A stretch of 64,000 nucleotides of DNA from a bacterium. Lineage in GTDB: Bacteria; Zhuqueibacterota; Zhuqueibacteria; Zhuqueibacterales; Zhuqueibacteraceae. Position numbers and translations under genes: made by a program. Location: positions 16,629 through 80,628 of the forward strand of contig JAKLJX010000005.1 in the NCBI GenBank assembly GCA_023150945.1, given 5' to 3'. Positions 42,092-50,749 of the stretch are shown piece after piece. The notes below the pieces were generated by a model, which was not told where the DNA came from, did not search any database, and saw only the letters and a list, made by a program, of their open reading frames with translations. The first letter of the stretch is position 1; each line of letters begins with the position of its first letter.

Positions 42092-42567
42092 TTTCGAAAT
42101 TGTCGCAAGCGGCGCGGGACCGCATCGCCGAATTGCTGACGCATTACCCGCCCGAGCACAAGCGCGCGGCCCTGCTGCCGATTCTGCACGTGGTGCAGGA
42201 GGAGATCGGCTACGTTCCCGCCGAACTCGAAGAGGAGATCGCGGCGCTGGTGGGCGTGCCGGTGGTGAAGGTGAAGGAAGTGCTTTCGTTCTATACCTGG
42301 TTTCGCCAGCGGCCGGTGGGCAAATATCACTTTCAAGTGTGCCGCACCCTCTCCTGCAGCCTGCGCGGCCACCGCGAGATTCTCGCCTACCTCGAACAGA
42401 AGCTCGGCATCAAGGCGGGCGAAACCTCGGCGGACGGCAAGTACACGATTACCGCGGTGGAATGCCTGGCCTCCTGCGAAACCGCGCCGATGCTGCAGTT
42501 GAATGAGACCTACATCGATCATCTCACGCCGGCGAAGATTGATCAGATTGTGGCGGAGCTGAAGTGA
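42088..42567 (+). CDS. nuoE: NADH-quinone oxidoreductase subunit E
   Basis: 159 residues; the start overlaps nuoD by four bases. It is the thioredoxin-like 2Fe-2S subunit with Cys ligands in QVCRTLSCSLRG and AVECLASCETAP. The N-terminal helical part (AALLPILHVVQEEIGYVP) is typical. With NuoF and NuoG it forms the NADH-input module. The operon is interrupted downstream by 1.4 kb before nuoF. Confidence 0.95.
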   Translation: MISKLSQAARDRIAELLTHYPPEHKRAALLPILHVVQEEIGYVPAELEEEIAALVGVPVVKVKEVLSFYTWFRQRPVGKYHFQVCRTLSCSLRGHREILAYLEQKLGIKAGETSADGKYTITAVECLASCETAPMLQLNETYIDHLTPAKIDQIVAELK

Positions 42568-43101
42568 GTTCGCAGGTTCGTAGTAATGCCTTCAGGCATC
42601 GGAAGCGTATATGACTCGAGCTCGTAGGCTCGCACGTTCCGGCGGGGAGGGAAGGTGAAGAGGATTCGACTGAGGCTCAGAAAATTTGTTCGGTAAAGTA
42701 AGTTTGGGATTCGCAACATTTCGATAAGATGGCGAATGAAGCAGGGCAGCAAAAAACAACTTGCCTCAAAGGTATCGTAAGGCGTGCGGGCAGCTTCTTG
42801 GAAAAGTCTCTTTAAGCAAAAAGGTTGGTGGGAGGGCAAACGCACCTTCCACAAAAGGACATTCGCGTTTATCTTCTCTTTCCAGAGAATCAGGATTATT
42901 TCGAATTAAACTCGATTATCGAGGAACAGATAATTTTCCAGTTCACAAGGATCCAGACGATCTTGAAGCAACAGTTGTTTGCCTGCTGTGGGAAGACATT
43001 GTTTCAGCATATGTCTCCACAAAAGACGATTAGTCTCATGAGAAACTCTCCTTAAATAGATATTTGGTAGCTTGATCTCTGCGTAGGTTTTGAAAGAGCG
43101 C
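42568..43101. other. 534-bp non-coding stretch within the nuo cluster
   Basis: Lower GC than its surroundings, and no clear gene. A weak frame at 42761-43033 ends FRIKLDYRGTDNFPVHKDPDDLEATVVCLLWEDIVSAYV, which looks protein-like, but no start signal or family was recognised, so it may be a remnant. Small hairpins occur near 42590. Confidence 0.45.
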
Positions 43102-43537
43102 ATGCACAAGGTGAACAAAACAGCTTGGTCCTCCGCCGTGAAGATATGGATGGATCGGGTTGAGTAAGATTTCGAAACGGCGCGGGCAATGTATAAAGCT
43201 GGCCGCTACCTCTATGTGGTCTTCATGTGCCAGCAAGCCGTTGAGAAAACGCTGAAAGCGATCTTGGCGTTTCAGGGTAAAGAGATCAAGCCGATTCATC
43301 ACCTTTCCAAGCTGGCAGAGCTTGCCGGGATCTTGTCTGAACTCAATGATGAACCACTTGCTCTTATTGAAAATTGCTCTTATTGAAAATCTCGGGTCGT
43401 ATTATTTGAATGCACGTTACAAAGAAACCATCGACGCGCTTTCGAAAGCAATCGGCAAAAAGGAAGCAAAAGAGTATTTGGATAAAACCGAGAGTCTGAT
43501 CACATGGCTTACACAAAAACTGAAGCCATTGCCGTAA
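43102..43537 (+). pseudogene. HEPN-domain toxin, disrupted by a stop and a 16-bp duplication
   Basis: The reading can be reconstructed as MHKVNKTAWSSAVKIWMDRVE, then a TAA at 43165 where a residue such as Tyr is expected, then DFETARAMYKAGRYLYVVFMCQQAVEKTLKA and the HEPN core through LNDEPLALIEN. There TTGCTCTTATTGAAAA is duplicated in tandem (around 43368-43400), shifting the frame by one; deleting one copy restores LIENLGSYYLNARYKETIDAL and the end at 43537. HEPN proteins pair with MNT nucleotidyltransferases, and the 3' end overlaps the MNT gene. The HEPN R-x4-H catalytic motif is absent or altered. Both lesions suggest an inactive toxin. Confidence 0.85.
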
Positions 43538-43836
43538 TCCAAACCTTTTTGGAGGAAATCCGGCCGGAGCTGCCCATCGAGCGGGCGTATTTGTTTGGCT
43601 CGTATGCCACGGATCGGGCGCGCGACTATTCGGATATCGACCTGGCCATCGTCACGCCGGCGCTCAACTCCGAAAATTCGTTTGCAATAAATCAAAGAAT
43701 TTTCAGCCGCGCCTCGCGATACAATGTTGATTTGGAGCCGATTTGCTTTTCGCCCGAAGAATTTGAGAAGGAAGAGTTACCCATCGTGCTCGACATCAAG
43801 CGCACGGGCATTGAAGTGAGTGCGCCACAAGCATAG
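43504..43836 (+). CDS. MNT-type nucleotidyltransferase antitoxin
   Basis: 110 residues, starting at the ATG at 43504, which overlaps the end of the HEPN pseudogene by 34 bases. It shows the minimal nucleotidyltransferase motif AYLFGSYATDRARDYSDIDLAIV with the GS-x-A and D-x-D catalytic pair, then a helical end. MNT proteins of this kind modify their HEPN partner with AMP and block its RNase action. The gene appears intact while the toxin is broken, and it is located within the nuo cluster, between nuoE and nuoF. Confidence 0.9.
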   Translation: MAYTKTEAIAVIQTFLEEIRPELPIERAYLFGSYATDRARDYSDIDLAIVTPALNSENSFAINQRIFSRASRYNVDLEPICFSPEEFEKEELPIVLDIKRTGIEVSAPQA

Positions 43837-43867
43837 CGTGAAGCAACTGCAAACAAAAGCAACAGCG

Positions 43868-43933
43868 CATCCCGCCCAGGCGGGTCAGAGACGCACAGGC
43901 ACGCCAGGAAAAAACTTTGCGCGTTCCTGGCGT
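43868..43933 (+). promoter_or_regulatory. two hairpins in the nuoF leader
   Basis: CCCGCC-CA-GGCGGG at about 43871-43884 and ACGCCAGGAA (43901-43910) paired with TTCCTGGCGT (43924-43933) form stable stems in the 124-bp leader of nuoF. They may end the transcript of the MNT gene or act as RNA-processing sites; no T-run follows. Confidence 0.45.
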
Positions 43934-43960
43934 GAGACTGTTTGAAGGAACTGATCGAAT

Positions 43961-45265
43961 ATGACACCCAACGGCGGCATTCTCACTCCTCTCATCAAGC
44001 AGAATTGCCAGATTCTCCGGAACTATCTCGAAGCCGGCGGCTATGCCGCGGCCCGGAAGGCGCTCGCCATGGCGCCGGACGAGATCATCTCCGAAGTCAC
44101 CAAATCGAATTTGCGCGGACTCGGCGGCGCCGGTTTTCCCACCGGCCGCAAGTGGAGCTTCATCCCCAAAAACTCCCCCAAACCGAAGTACCTGGTGATC
44201 AACGCCGATGAAAGCGAGCCGGGCACCTTCAAGGATCGCTATATCATCGTGCACGCCACCCACGCGCTGCTTGAAGGCATCATCATTGCCGCCAAGGCGA
44301 TCGAGGCCCACGCGGCTTACATCTACATTCGCGGCGAATACGTCGAGCCGGCGCGCGTGCTGCAGGCCGCCATCGATGAGGCCTACAAAAACGGCATTCT
44401 GGGCCGGAAAGTGCTGGGCACAGATTACGAATTGAATGTCTACGTGCACCGCGGCGCCGGGGCCTACATCTGCGGCGAAGAAACCGCGCTGCTGGAATCG
44501 CTGGAAGGCAAGAAGGGCTGGCCGCGCATGAAGCCGCCCTTCCCCGCGATTGAAGGCCTGTTCCGCTGCCCGACGATCGTCAACAATGTCGAAACCATTT
44601 CCTACGTGCCGGCGATTCTCGCCAACGGCGGCGAATGGTTCGCGCAACTCGGCAGCGAGCGCAATGGCGGGTATCGTTTTTACAGCGTCAGCGGCCACGT
44701 CAACAAGCCCGGCGTTTATGAGCTGCCGCACGGCACCACGTTGCGCGAGATTCTCTATACGCATGCCGGCGGCATTCGCAACGGCAAGCAGCTCAAAGCC
44801 GTGATTCCCGGCGGTTCTTCCTCGCCGGTGCTGCGCCCCGAGGAAATCGACGTGAGGATGGACGTTGACTCGCTCGCGGCCATCGGCTCGATGATCGGCT
44901 CGGCCGGGGTGATCGCCATCGACGAAGACACCTGCCTGCTCGAAGTTCTGGAAGTGACCTCGCGCTTTTATCATCATGAGAGCTGCGGCCAGTGCACGCC
45001 CTGCCGGGAAGGCACCGGCTGGCTGGAGAAAGTGCTGGCGCGCATGCACCGCGGTGACGGCAACCGCCAGGATCCCGACCGGCTGTGGGACATTGCCACC
45101 GGCATCATGGGCAACACCATTTGCCCGCTCGGTGATGCCGCGGCCATGCCTGTGTTCGGCTTCGTCAAAAAATTTCGTGAAGAGTTCGAAGCGCACGCCC
45201 AGTATGGCAAGTGCCACACCGGAGCGTTTACCAGTTGGCAGCCGCCGGCCAGGCCCGGGGCCTGA
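43961..45265 (+). CDS. nuoF: NADH-quinone oxidoreductase subunit F
   Basis: 434 residues. It carries the NADH/FMN site in LRGLGGAGFPTGRKW and VNADESEPGTFKDR, then the NAD motif GAGAYICGEETALLESLEG, and the N3 4Fe-4S ligands in ESCGQCTPCREGTGW and NTICPLGDAA. The length is normal. With NuoE and NuoG it is the entry for electrons from NADH. GAAGGA lies about ten bases upstream of the ATG. It follows the HEPN/MNT locus that separates it from nuoE. Confidence 0.96.
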   Translation: MTPNGGILTPLIKQNCQILRNYLEAGGYAAARKALAMAPDEIISEVTKSNLRGLGGAGFPTGRKWSFIPKNSPKPKYLVINADESEPGTFKDRYIIVHATHALLEGIIIAAKAIEAHAAYIYIRGEYVEPARVLQAAIDEAYKNGILGRKVLGTDYELNVYVHRGAGAYICGEETALLESLEGKKGWPRMKPPFPAIEGLFRCPTIVNNVETISYVPAILANGGEWFAQLGSERNGGYRFYSVSGHVNKPGVYELPHGTTLREILYTHAGGIRNGKQLKAVIPGGSSSPVLRPEEIDVRMDVDSLAAIGSMIGSAGVIAIDEDTCLLEVLEVTSRFYHHESCGQCTPCREGTGWLEKVLARMHRGDGNRQDPDRLWDIATGIMGNTICPLGDAAAMPVFGFVKKFREEFEAHAQYGKCHTGAFTSWQPPARPGA

Positions 45266-45404
45266 GCGGATGCGCATGAACCGGCGGCGAAGCGTGGCGG
45301 CCAGGTCGCCGGTTGCAATCAGCAAATGACAGCAGTGGCAGCCGCGCCGGCCACACGGCGGCGAAGCTGCACCTTTTTGAATCCGATACCACGAACCCCT
45401 GCAC

Positions 45405-47069
45405 ATGCCCAACATCACAATCGATGGCAAAACCGTGGAAGTCGAACCCGGCACCACGGTGATCCAAGCCGCGGAAAAGCTCGGCATCGAGCTGCCGCGC
45501 TATTGCTACCATCCCGGCCTGAGCATCGTCGGCCAGTGTCGCATTTGTCTCGTTGAAATCGAAAAGATGCCCAAGCCGCAAGTGGCCTGCTACACGCCGG
45601 TGACCGACGGCATGGTGGTGCATACGCAGAGCGAGAAAGCGCTGCGCGCCCGCAAAGACGTGCTCGAAATGTTGCTGGTCAACCATCCGCTCGACTGCCC
45701 GGTTTGCGATCAAGCCGGGGAATGCTGGCTGCAAGAGTATTACATGCGCATCGGCCAGTATGACAGCAAGATGATCGAAGACAAGGTGAAGAAGAACAAG
45801 GCGCTCGACCTCGGCCCGCATGTCATGCTCGATCAAGAACGCTGCATTCTCTGCACCCGCTGTGTGCGCTTCTGTGATGAGATCAGCAAGAGCCATGAGC
45901 TCGGCATTTTCAATCGTGGGGATCACGCCGAGCTGGCGCCCCATCCCGGCAAACGCCTCGACAATCTTTATTCCGTCAACACGGTTGACATTTGCCCGGT
46001 GGGCGCGCTCACGGAAAAGGATTTCCGTTTCGAAGCGCGCGTGTGGTACCTGGAAGCGACCAACTCCATTTGTCCGGGCTGCAGCACCGGCTGCAACATC
46101 GCGGTGCACACCAACACCGAGCGCACGCATCACGCCCAGGGCCGGCGGGTCGTGCGCTTGAAACCGCGCTACAACCCCGAAGTGAATCAATGGTGGATGT
46201 GCGACCTCGGCCGCTATTCCTTCAAAAGCGCTGATGATCCCTCGCGGCTGACCGTGCCGATGCTGCGGCAGGGCGAACAATGGATCGAAACCAGTTGGGA
46301 AGTGGCGATCGAAGCCGTCGCGCAAAAGATCAAGTCGACCGCCGCCGATCGTGTCGGCTTGTGGGCTTCGCCACAGTTGACCAATGAAGACCTGTTCGTC
46401 TTGAAAAAGTTCGCCGGCCGTTTGGGCCTTACGCGCGTGGCGGCGGCGCTCGCCCCGCTGGAAAAGCCGGTGAGTGACAATTTCTTGATCAAAGAAGATC
46501 ACAACCCGAACACACGCGGCTTGGGCCTGGCTGGGTTCCCGGTGGAAACGAAGGCCTCGGCGGATTTGCTGCAGCAGGCCGCGGACGGCAAGCTTGCGGT
46601 GCTGCTGATTTTCTCCCACGATCTGTCCCAGAGCTTTGCCGCCGATGCAGTGACGAGTGCGCTGGCGAAAGTGCCGACCGTGATTTTTATTGGCCCCAAT
46701 CGCAACGCCACCAGCGCGGCGGCGCATTTCATTTTGCCTGCTGCCGCCTGGCCGGAGCTTGATGGCACCTTCACCAATTTTGCCGAGCGGGTGCAGCGCC
46801 TGCGGCGCGCGGTGGCGCCTCTGGGCGATGCCCGGCCGGTTTGGCAAATCGTCAAGCTGCTGGGCAAGCCGCTCGGCGTGATCCTGCCCTACCTCGAGTC
46901 CGAAGATGTATTTGCCGCGCTCGCCCGTGAAAACAGCGCCTTTGCCGGCATGTCGTATGCGACCATCGGCGATCTGGGCCACCAGCGCGGCGAGGAGGCG
47001 GCTGCGGTGAAAGCCCGGCGGCTCAATCAAGTGCCGGACAAGCTGCGCATCATTCCCATTTTTGGATAG
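45405..47069 (+). CDS. nuoG: NADH-quinone oxidoreductase subunit G, short form
   Basis: 554 residues. The N-terminal ferredoxin-like part has 2Fe-2S cysteines 34, 45, 48 and 62. The His-Cys N5 site is NHPLDCPVCDQAGECWLQ, and N4 is CILCTRCVRFCDEI with DICPVGAL; an N7-like ligand set follows in CPGCSTGCNIAVHTN. The molybdopterin-oxidoreductase-like C-terminal domain is present but clearly shorter than in E. coli (about 900 residues). The start at 45405 is an ATG with no strong ribosome-binding site. Four bases separate it from nuoH. Confidence 0.94.
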   Translation: MPNITIDGKTVEVEPGTTVIQAAEKLGIELPRYCYHPGLSIVGQCRICLVEIEKMPKPQVACYTPVTDGMVVHTQSEKALRARKDVLEMLLVNHPLDCPVCDQAGECWLQEYYMRIGQYDSKMIEDKVKKNKALDLGPHVMLDQERCILCTRCVRFCDEISKSHELGIFNRGDHAELAPHPGKRLDNLYSVNTVDICPVGALTEKDFRFEARVWYLEATNSICPGCSTGCNIAVHTNTERTHHAQGRRVVRLKPRYNPEVNQWWMCDLGRYSFKSADDPSRLTVPMLRQGEQWIETSWEVAIEAVAQKIKSTAADRVGLWASPQLTNEDLFVLKKFAGRLGLTRVAAALAPLEKPVSDNFLIKEDHNPNTRGLGLAGFPVETKASADLLQQAADGKLAVLLIFSHDLSQSFAADAVTSALAKVPTVIFIGPNRNATSAAAHFILPAAAWPELDGTFTNFAERVQRLRRAVAPLGDARPVWQIVKLLGKPLGVILPYLESEDVFAALARENSAFAGMSYATIGDLGHQRGEEAAAVKARRLNQVPDKLRIIPIFG

Positions 47070-47072
47070 CCC

Positions 47073-48152
47073 ATGAGCGAGATTATTGCAACGGCCCTGA
47101 AGATTCTCTTTTTCGTTCTGGTCTTTGTGTTCAGCACGGCGGCGTTGTTGACCTGGGTGGAGCGCAAACAGAGCGCCCTCATGCAAGACCGGGTGGGCGC
47201 CAATCGCGCCAAGATTTTCGGCCTGCGCTTGTGGGGCCTGTTTCACATCATCGCCGACTCGTTGAAGATGTTTCTCAAGGAGGACTTTCGGCCGCAGGGC
47301 GCGGAAAAACTGCTCTTCCTGCTGGCGCCGGGCATCAGCATGTTTTTTGCGATTGCCGCCTTTGCCGCCATTCCCTTCGCCGATGTGCTGGTGGTGGGCG
47401 GCACCGCGCACGTCATGCAAATCGCCGCGCTCGACGTCGGCATTCTCTACGTCTTCGCCACCATGTCGATGGCGGTCTACGGCGTGGTGTTGGGCGCCTG
47501 GGCTTCCAACAACAACTATTCGCTCATGGGCGGCCTGCGCGCCTCGGCCCAGATGATTTCGTATGAAGTCGGCATCGGCGTCTCGATCATCGGCGTGCTG
47601 CTGGTTTTTCAAACGGTAAACTTGCAGGAGATCGTGCGCGCCCAGGGCGCCTTGCTCGGCGGCTGGCTGCCGAAGTGGGGCATTCTCTATCAACCCATCG
47701 GCTTTTTGCTGTTCTTCACCACCGGCCTGGCCGAGACCAAGCGCATCCCCTTTGATGCCCCCGAAGGCGAGAGTGAGATCATCGGTTATCACGTCGAATT
47801 CACCAGCATGCGTTTCGGCGTTTACTTTTTGACCGACTTGATCGAGACCGTGCTGATTGCCTGCATCACGGTGACGCTGTTTTTGGGCGGCTGGCAGGTG
47901 CCGTATCTCACCGCCGCCGGCTTTGAGTTTCCCTGGGGCGTCAGCCTCGCCCTGTCGAACTTGACGGTCACCGTGCTGCAGTTTTTGGGATTTTCGCTGA
48001 AAGTCGCGGTGTTGCTGTGGTTCATGATGTTGATCCGTTGGACGCTGCCGCGCTTTCGTTATGATCAAGTGATGGCGCTGGGCTGGAAGATTTTGCTGCC
48101 GCTGGCCCTGCTCAACATTTTTGTGACCGCGGCGATCATTCTGTTCGTCTGA
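47073..48152 (+). CDS. nuoH: NADH-quinone oxidoreductase subunit H
   Basis: 359 residues, eight transmembrane helices. The cytoplasmic loop WVERKQSALMQDRVGANRA and FAETNRIPFD-like loop AETKRIPFDAPEGESEIIGYHVEFTSMRF are conserved and line the quinone channel. It anchors the peripheral arm to the membrane arm. It should connect to antiporter-like subunits, whose genes are not here. The start lies three bases after the stop of nuoG. Confidence 0.96.
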   Translation: MSEIIATALKILFFVLVFVFSTAALLTWVERKQSALMQDRVGANRAKIFGLRLWGLFHIIADSLKMFLKEDFRPQGAEKLLFLLAPGISMFFAIAAFAAIPFADVLVVGGTAHVMQIAALDVGILYVFATMSMAVYGVVLGAWASNNNYSLMGGLRASAQMISYEVGIGVSIIGVLLVFQTVNLQEIVRAQGALLGGWLPKWGILYQPIGFLLFFTTGLAETKRIPFDAPEGESEIIGYHVEFTSMRFGVYFLTDLIETVLIACITVTLFLGGWQVPYLTAAGFEFPWGVSLALSNLTVTVLQFLGFSLKVAVLLWFMMLIRWTLPRFRYDQVMALGWKILLPLALLNIFVTAAIILFV

Positions 48153-48214
48153 GTCTGCCGCGCCCCCTGTCAATTCATCCGGTCTCTCATTCACCACGAT
48201 TTTTTGCGTTGGCC

Positions 48215-48799
48215 ATGAACGTTCACGACAAATACAAGCCGCTGACTTTTTGGGAAAGAACCTATCTGCCGCGTATTTGGGACGGGTTGGTGCTCACCAT
48301 GCGGCATTTCTTTTTCAACCTGTGGCATTTCTTTCTGGCCAGCATCGGCGTCCAGCGCGAGTGGAAGGGCGCGGTGACGTATCAGTATCCGGAGGTGCGC
48401 CGCCCGATCTGGCCGCGCTTGCGCACGCTGCACCGCCTCACCAAGCGCGAGGACGGCACGCCGCGCTGCGTCGCCTGCATGATGTGTGAAACCGTCTGCC
48501 CGGCCAAATGCATCTACATCGTCGCCGGCGAGCGGCCGGAGAAGCAGATCGAAAAGTATCCGCTGCAGTTCGATATCGATTTGGGCAAATGCGTGTTCTG
48601 CGGCTATTGCGTCGAGGCCTGCCCGGAGGATGCCATTCGCATGGACACCGGCATCCTCGAGTTTGCCGCCTATGGCCGCAACGGCATGCTGCTCACCAAG
48701 GAGATGCTGTTGAGCTTCGTGCCCAAGAAGGAGCATTACACGGCGCGGCCGGATTTGGAGGCAAGGCCCGCCCCGGCGCCGCGCCTCTCCGAGGCGTGA
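48215..48799 (+). CDS. nuoI: NADH-quinone oxidoreductase subunit I, first copy
   Basis: 194 residues from the ATG at 48215; a TTG two codons earlier lacks support. Two 4Fe-4S ferredoxin motifs: CVACMMCETVCPAKC and CVFCGYCVEACPEDA, separated by about 35 residues, with the amphipathic N-terminal helix FFFNLWHFFLASIGVQREW that lies on the membrane. It carries N6a/N6b between NuoG and NuoB. The gap of 186 bp before the second nuoB holds no gene. Confidence 0.95.
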   Translation: MNVHDKYKPLTFWERTYLPRIWDGLVLTMRHFFFNLWHFFLASIGVQREWKGAVTYQYPEVRRPIWPRLRTLHRLTKREDGTPRCVACMMCETVCPAKCIYIVAGERPEKQIEKYPLQFDIDLGKCVFCGYCVEACPEDAIRMDTGILEFAAYGRNGMLLTKEMLLSFVPKKEHYTARPDLEARPAPAPRLSEA

Positions 48800-48985
48800 C
48801 GTATCCGCAGCGGCCGGCCGGCGCCACCGCTTCGCCGGCAGCGGCTGCGCTGAGCTTGCTATTCCTGCCGGCTTTCTCTATATTGCCGGCGTTCTTCGCG
48901 GTTAGCGACCGAATTCTGCGCTGCCCGCCGGTAAGGCGGCGCCCACGTTCGACCATGACCTGAATCTCGCAGAGCGGAGGAGAGT

Positions 48986-49531
48986 ATGGGCCGACCACAG
49001 CAGCCTTTTCTGGAGAAGGAAACCCGCTTTCTCGAAGAAGGACGGTACGGCGACAACGTCATCATCACTTCAATCGATTCACTGCTCAATTGGGCGCGGC
49101 TGTCCTCACTGTGGCCCATGACCTTTGGCCTGGCCTGCTGCGCCATCGAAATGATGGCGGTGGGCGCCTCGAAGTATGATCTCGACCGCTTCGGCGCCGG
49201 CGTGTTTCGCCCCAGCCCGCGCCAGACCGATCTCATGATCGTGGCCGGCACCGTCACCATCAAAATGGCGGAACGCGTGAAGGTGCTGTATGAGCAGATG
49301 CCGGAACCCAAATATGTGTTGTCGATGGGAAGCTGTGCCACCTGCGGCGGGCCCTACTGGAAGCACGGCTATCACGTGCTGAAGGGCGTGGATCGCATCG
49401 TGCCTGTCGACGTTTACGTGCAGGGGTGCCCGCCCCGGCCGGAGGCGCTGATTGACGGCCTGCTGAAGCTGCAGGAGAAAATCCGCCGCGAAAGCTTGTT
49501 CAAGCGCAAACTCACGGAGGCAGTGAAATAA
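48986..49531 (+). CDS. nuoB: NADH-quinone oxidoreductase subunit B, second copy
   Basis: 181 residues with AGAGCGGAGGAGA before the ATG. The N2 ligands are complete: [15 protein letters not shown] and [10 protein letters not shown]. Compared with the first copy it has a 25-residue N-terminal extension ([19 protein letters not shown]) and the more common [31 protein letters not shown] pattern. Its stop overlaps nuoC2 by one base. The second set encodes a separate Q-module. Confidence 0.94.
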   Translation: MGRPQQPFLEKETRFLEEGRYGDNVIITSIDSLLNWARLSSLWPMTFGLACCAIEMMAVGASKYDLDRFGAGVFRPSPRQTDLMIVAGTVTIKMAERVKVLYEQMPEPKYVLSMGSCATCGGPYWKHGYHVLKGVDRIVPVDVYVQGCPPRPEALIDGLLKLQEKIRRESLFKRKLTEAVK

Positions 49532-50127
49532 TGGCACCTGATCAAATTGCGCAGCGGCTGCAGAATCGCTTCGGCGAACAGATTCTGGAATTCAAGGGCG
49601 ACGCGATCGATCCCTTTGTGCGGGTCGCGCCGGAAAACCTCCTGCCGGTTTGCACGTTCCTGCATGAAGAAGCCGATCTCTTTTTCGATATGTGCCACAA
49701 TCTCTCCGGCTACGATCTCGGCCCCGGCAAACCGCTCGTCGTCATCTACCATCTCTTCTCCTTTCGCCATCGCCATTGGTTTACCGTGAAGACCGAAGTG
49801 CCGCGCAGCGGCGGCCACGTGGCCACGGTGTCCTATCTCTGGCGCACGGCGGATTGGCACGAACGCGAAGTGTACGACTTGTTCGGCATCACCTTCGACG
49901 ACCACCCTGATCCGCGCCGCATCCTGTGCCCGGATGATTGGGACGGCTGGCCGATGCGCAAGGACTACGTCGTGCAGGAATACTACCACGGCATTCGCGT
50001 GCCGTACGGCGAAGACTGGAACAGCTTCGACAACTTTGCCAACAACTTCGAGCGCGGACATTTCGTTTTCGCCTTTGAAAAGCGCCTGCTCGCCAACGGC
50101 GGCCAGCCATCCGAGAAGAAGGAGTGA
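49531..50127 (+). CDS. nuoC: NADH-quinone oxidoreductase subunit C, second copy (unfused)
   Basis: 198 residues, overlapping nuoB2 by one base. The core is VATVSYLWRTADWHEREVYDLFGITFDDHPDPRRILCPDDWDGWPMRKDY. Unlike the first set, here NuoC is not fused to NuoD. A C-terminal tail of about 45 residues extends past the core. It supports NuoD2 in the quinone module. Confidence 0.92.
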   Translation: MAPDQIAQRLQNRFGEQILEFKGDAIDPFVRVAPENLLPVCTFLHEEADLFFDMCHNLSGYDLGPGKPLVVIYHLFSFRHRHWFTVKTEVPRSGGHVATVSYLWRTADWHEREVYDLFGITFDDHPDPRRILCPDDWDGWPMRKDYVVQEYYHGIRVPYGEDWNSFDNFANNFERGHFVFAFEKRLLANGGQPSEKKE

Positions 50128-50129
50128 TC

Positions 50130-50693
50130 ATGGCACAATACTTCAAAGACGTTTTCAACGGTCTCTACACCATCATGATTGGAATGTTCGAGACCTGGAA
50201 ACATCTCTTCCGGCCCGCCGTCACCCTGCAATATCCCCATGCCCGCTTTGCCCTGCCGCCCGGCACACGCCAGCAGCTCTTCTGCAACATTGATGATTGC
50301 ATCGGCTGCTACAAATGCGCGCGCATCTGCCCGGTGAATTGCATCTACATCGACACCGTCAAGGCCAAGCCCAGCGAGGATCTCGGCAAAGCCTCAACCG
50401 GCAACCCCATCCGCCAGCACGTCGTGCGCTTCGATATCGACATGTTCAAATGCTGCTATTGCGATTTGTGCACCACGGTGTGCCCGACGGAATGCCTGTA
50501 CATGACCGACAAGTACGAATCTACGGTGTACGAGCGCAACAACGGTCTCTTTCATTTCTCGAAGTACGAACCGGCGCTCGCAGCCAAAATGCTGGCGGAG
50601 CAGGCCGCCGAAGAGGCAGCCGCCGCCGCCGCCAAAGCCGCCAAGGCTGCCGCCGCCAAGCCCAAAGCCGAGGCCCAGCCCGCGCATACCTGA
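50130..50693 (+). CDS. nuoI: NADH-quinone oxidoreductase subunit I, second copy, with Ala/Lys tail
   Basis: 187 residues from the ATG at 50130, with AAGGAG five bases upstream; an earlier GTG at 50124 overlaps nuoC2. Two 4Fe-4S motifs: CIGCYKCARICPVNC, preceded by CNIDDC, and CCYCDLCTTVCPTEC. The C-terminal 30 residues are low-complexity Ala/Glu/Lys (EEAAAAAAKAAKAAAAKPKA), unlike the first copy. The gene is placed between nuoC2 and nuoD2, an unusual order. Confidence 0.9.
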   Translation: MAQYFKDVFNGLYTIMIGMFETWKHLFRPAVTLQYPHARFALPPGTRQQLFCNIDDCIGCYKCARICPVNCIYIDTVKAKPSEDLGKASTGNPIRQHVVRFDIDMFKCCYCDLCTTVCPTECLYMTDKYESTVYERNNGLFHFSKYEPALAAKMLAEQAAEEAAAAAAKAAKAAAAKPKAEAQPAHT

Positions 50694-50749
50694 GCGCGGC
50701 CGGCAACTCCGCTGGTCTTTCACTTATCCACTCCATTTCGGAACGCGAT

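Noticed and set aside
42568-43960. Insertion sequence between nuoE and nuoF
   Set aside because: No transposase remnant or terminal inverted repeats could be seen; the recognisable content is a HEPN/MNT pair.
45228-48197. Long minus-strand frame of 989 codons opposite nuoG/H
   Set aside because: It is antisense to clearly conserved genes, has His/Gln/Arg-rich composition typical of the reverse frame of GC-rich coding DNA, and no domain or ribosome-binding site.
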